In this document: one piece after another, positions 6,399 to 8,478 of the stretch
Position numbering within the stretch: the first letter of the stretch is position 1
Layout of the letters: each line of letters begins with the position of its first letter
Origin: Bermanella sp034111105
GTDB lineage: Bacteria; Pseudomonadota; Gammaproteobacteria; Pseudomonadales; Oceanobacteraceae
Direction: 5' to 3'
DNA: 8,478 nt
Assembly: GCA_034111105.1 (NCBI GenBank)
Contig: JAWUXY010000063.1
Coordinates: 1-8,478 of the forward strand
Made by a program: the position numbers and the translations under genes
Notes under the pieces: model-generated
What the model was told of the DNA's origin: nothing
Databases searched by the model: none
Seen by the model: the letters and a program-made list of their open reading frames with translations, nothing else

Positions 6399-8129
6399 AT
6401 GCCTAAGCGTTTATCTATATCGTTTGGCCAGTTTAGTGATAAAGGCGTTAAGCCCATTAATCAGGATTTTCATGGCGTTTCTACGCCGTCAGATTCATTA
6501 TTAAGCACAAAAGGTATTGCCATTGCGTTAGCGGATGGCATTAGCAGCTCTCAACTGAGCCAAGAAGCCAGTGCGGCATCTGTGCATGCCTTGATGGAAG
6601 ATTATTATTGCACCTCTCAGGCGTGGTCCGTAAAAACCAGTGTGCATAAAGTGTTGAATGCCACTAACTCTTGGCTACATGGGCAGACTCGGCGTAGTCA
6701 ATATCGCAGCGACTTTAATAAAGGATATGTGTGCACACTGAGCGCGATTATATTAAAATCTACGACGGCTCATATTTTTCATGTGGGTGATTGTCGTGTT
6801 TATCGACTGCGTGATAATGAGTTAGAGCAATTGACGCAAGATCATCGGGTGCGTATTTCTGAGCATGAAGATTACCTAAGTCGAGCCATGGGCTTTCATC
6901 CATATTTAGAGATGGATTACACCTGTGTACCACTTAAAAATAGTGATGTATTTCTATTAATGACAGACGGGGTTTATGAACATATATCGGGTGCATTCAT
7001 GCAATCGACAGTGCGTGAATATGCTCAAACATTAGATCAAGCGGCACAAATATTTGTACAGCAAGCAATCAAACATGGCAGTACCGATAATTTAACGGCA
7101 CAAATTATTTGTATCGATGAATTACCGTTACAAAGTGAAATTGAATTATTTGAACAACTAACACAATTGCCTTTTTCACCCCCATTAGATGTCGGTGCAA
7201 CGATTGACAATTGGCATATTATTCGATCACTTTATGTGAGCAGTCGCAGCCATGTCTATTTAGCCGAAAATTGTTATGACCCATCTGAGCAGGTGGTGGT
7301 AAAAATTCCATCCGTTGAACAACAAAAAGACACGGCCTACCTTGATCGTTTTTTAATGGAAGACTGGATTGCTCAGCGCTTAAATAATCCTCATGTCGTA
7401 AAGTCACCAGAACAAGAAAAAAAGAGCTTCATTTATAGTGTTATGGAATATGTACCAGGGCGAACCCTGACACAATGGATGCGTGATAATCCTAAACCCG
7501 ATTTAGAGTCGGTTAGAGTTATTGTCGAGCAAATCGCAAAAGGGCTACAAGCATTTCATCGTTTAGAAATGCTACATCAAGATTGCAGACCAGAAAATAT
7601 CCTGATCGATGCCTATGGACAAGTAAAATTGATCGATTTTGGTTCGGCAAAAGTAGCGGGTATCTTAGAAATAAATAGCCCTTTGATTCGAAGCCAAAGC
7701 TTAGGCACTGCGCAATTTATGGCGCCTGAATATTTTATGGGTGAGGGTGGCCGTAATGCTTCGGATATATTTTCATTGGGCGTCATTACCTACCATATGC
7801 TAAAAGGCGAGTTACCGTATGGCGCTGAAGTTGCTCGTTGTAAAAGTCGTTATGCGCAATTGAAACTTAAATATAAAAGTGTTCTGGATGATAAGCGTGA
7901 TTTACCTGCTTGGCTGGATTCGGTACTCAAAAAAGCCACTCATATTCAGCCTCATTTACGTTATCAAGAGCTGTCAGAGTTTATTTATGATTTACGCCAT
8001 CCGACAGATAAAATGCTAAACCAAGCAAAAGGGCCACTACTGGAACGTAACCCAATTGCATTTTGGCAAAGTGTATCGGCGGTATTGTTTGTATTGGTTA
8101 TTGTGTTGTTTTATCGACTCAATTTATAA
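6399..8129 (+). CDS. Bifunctional PP2C-type phosphatase / Ser-Thr protein kinase, C-terminally membrane-anchored
   Basis: A 576-residue fusion. Residues 1-240 are a PP2C (PPM) phosphatase with metal/catalytic motifs PINQD (Asp23), ALADG (Asp46), VGDCRVYRL (Asp131), LMTDGV (Asp190) and TDNLTA (Asp230-Asn231). Residues about 270-535 are a Hanks-type kinase with Lys302 in VVVKIP, catalytic-loop HQDCRPEN (Asp395, Asn400), IDFG (Asp413) and APE (442-444). The Gly-rich loop is replaced by YVSSRSHVY, and the usual catalytic-loop Lys is Arg397. From memory, SSRSHVYLA is typical of this fusion family, so this need not mean inactivity. A single hydrophobic segment at about 552-573 ends the protein, giving a tail anchor with both domains in the cytoplasm. 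Members of this family, as I recall, sit beside nitrate/nitrite assimilation genes in pseudomonads (PA1782 near nasA). Here it follows FNT and cynS, so control of anion uptake or nitrogen metabolism by reversible phosphorylation is likely but unproven. A weak GAG Shine-Dalgarno lies 5 nt before the ATG. Confidence 0.88.
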   Translation: MPKRLSISFGQFSDKGVKPINQDFHGVSTPSDSLLSTKGIAIALADGISSSQLSQEASAASVHALMEDYYCTSQAWSVKTSVHKVLNATNSWLHGQTRRSQYRSDFNKGYVCTLSAIILKSTTAHIFHVGDCRVYRLRDNELEQLTQDHRVRISEHEDYLSRAMGFHPYLEMDYTCVPLKNSDVFLLMTDGVYEHISGAFMQSTVREYAQTLDQAAQIFVQQAIKHGSTDNLTAQIICIDELPLQSEIELFEQLTQLPFSPPLDVGATIDNWHIIRSLYVSSRSHVYLAENCYDPSEQVVVKIPSVEQQKDTAYLDRFLMEDWIAQRLNNPHVVKSPEQEKKSFIYSVMEYVPGRTLTQWMRDNPKPDLESVRVIVEQIAKGLQAFHRLEMLHQDCRPENILIDAYGQVKLIDFGSAKVAGILEINSPLIRSQSLGTAQFMAPEYFMGEGGRNASDIFSLGVITYHMLKGELPYGAEVARCKSRYAQLKLKYKSVLDDKRDLPAWLDSVLKKATHIQPHLRYQELSEFIYDLRHPTDKMLNQAKGPLLERNPIAFWQSVSAVLFVLVIVLFYRLNL

Positions 8130-8453
8130 GCAGCCCTTATTTAGATACGCCTTTCTTGTTTCATCACCCCCATACACAATCAGTAATAAATAGATAATGG
8201 CGGATATATATTGAATATGTCCCGTTACCGCCAATATAAAATTAACCAATGCACCCAGCGTAAACATTGCCCACAGTGGTAAATGTACTTTTCGATTGGC
8301 TAAAACAGCCACAAGCAAAAACGGTACGCCGGTGAGCAGGCCAAGATAATGACCATTGATGATTTCACGGATAGACATAATGCTAATGCCAATAAACCAG
8401 CCCCATTCAGGGGGCTCTCTAAATATCGGTTCTTTTAATGCAGGTTCATTCAT
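8124..8453 (-). CDS. Small multi-span membrane protein of unknown function
   Basis: I do not recognise this family. From ATG at 8453 the product has 109 residues: a short polar, acidic/proline-rich N terminus (MNEPALKEPIFREPPEWG) and then three or four hydrophobic segments. These cover about FIGISIMSIREII, LGLLTGVPFLLVAVLA, LWAMFTLGALVNFILAVTG and ISAIIYLLLIVYGG, and the protein ends in a charged tail. ATG 8453 is preferred because AAGG lies 8 nt upstream; a GTG at 8474 would add 7 residues, and the frame stays open to the window edge, so a longer form cannot be excluded. It converges on the kinase gene, and the two stops overlap within 6 bp (8124-8129) with no terminator between. Being on the other strand, it need not belong to the nitrogen block. 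Confidence 0.6.
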   Translation of the reverse strand: MNEPALKEPIFREPPEWGWFIGISIMSIREIINGHYLGLLTGVPFLLVAVLANRKVHLPLWAMFTLGALVNFILAVTGHIQYISAIIYLLLIVYGGDETRKAYLNKGCL

Positions 8454-8478
8454 TCTTTTAACCTTAGTTTTCACTTGC

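Noticed and set aside
1..8478. CRISPR arrays, tRNA/rRNA genes, insertion sequences or long repeats
   Set aside because: No spaced direct repeats, cloverleaf-like segments, transposase motifs or terminal inverted repeats were seen on either strand.

Overview
The window looks like chromosomal DNA of a moderately AT-rich gammaproteobacterium, possibly a marine Oceanospirillales- or Alteromonadales-like lineage. This rests on family resemblance and gene style only; there is no rRNA or other phylogenetic marker, so the taxon is a low-confidence inference. No mobile element, tRNA, rRNA or CRISPR array was seen.

Layout. (1) 2-641: the 3' end of a glutathione S-transferase gene, followed after 2 nt by a stand-alone TfoX C-terminal-domain gene. 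The latter is split by a -1 frame change exactly at an A7 run that is followed by a UAG stop. (2) 725-4648: a two-gene unit encoding a PotD-like periplasmic solute-binding protein and a large membrane hybrid histidine kinase, whose Shine-Dalgarno overlaps the first gene's stop codon. No ABC permease lies beside the binding protein, so it is probably a ligand-presenting partner for the kinase, as TorT is for TorS. (3) 4649-4993: a 345-bp intergenic region with a good sigma-54 (-24/-12) promoter candidate and, about 190 bp upstream of its predicted start point, an NtrC-like dyad. (4) 4994-8129: three co-directional genes encoding a formate/nitrite-transporter (FNT) family channel, cyanase (CynS), and a membrane-anchored PP2C phosphatase/Ser-Thr kinase fusion. 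A strong intrinsic terminator-like hairpin separates FNT from cynS and a weaker hairpin separates cynS from the kinase gene. (5) 8124-8453 minus: a small multi-span membrane protein of unknown function, convergent with the kinase gene and overlapping it by 6 bp.

How the genes may work together. Cyanase converts cyanate plus bicarbonate into CO2 and ammonia (via carbamate), so it is a nitrogen-acquisition enzyme. An FNT channel directly upstream suggests uptake of a small monovalent anion, either cyanate itself or nitrite. The PP2C-kinase fusion belongs to a family that I recall next to assimilatory nitrate/nitrite genes in pseudomonads. With a sigma-54 promoter in front, the block reads as a nitrogen-limitation-induced module: FNT channel, cyanase, and a phospho-switch that may gate transport or metabolism. 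The main candidate novelty is an FNT-type cyanate channel under reversible protein phosphorylation; the function is inferred, not shown.
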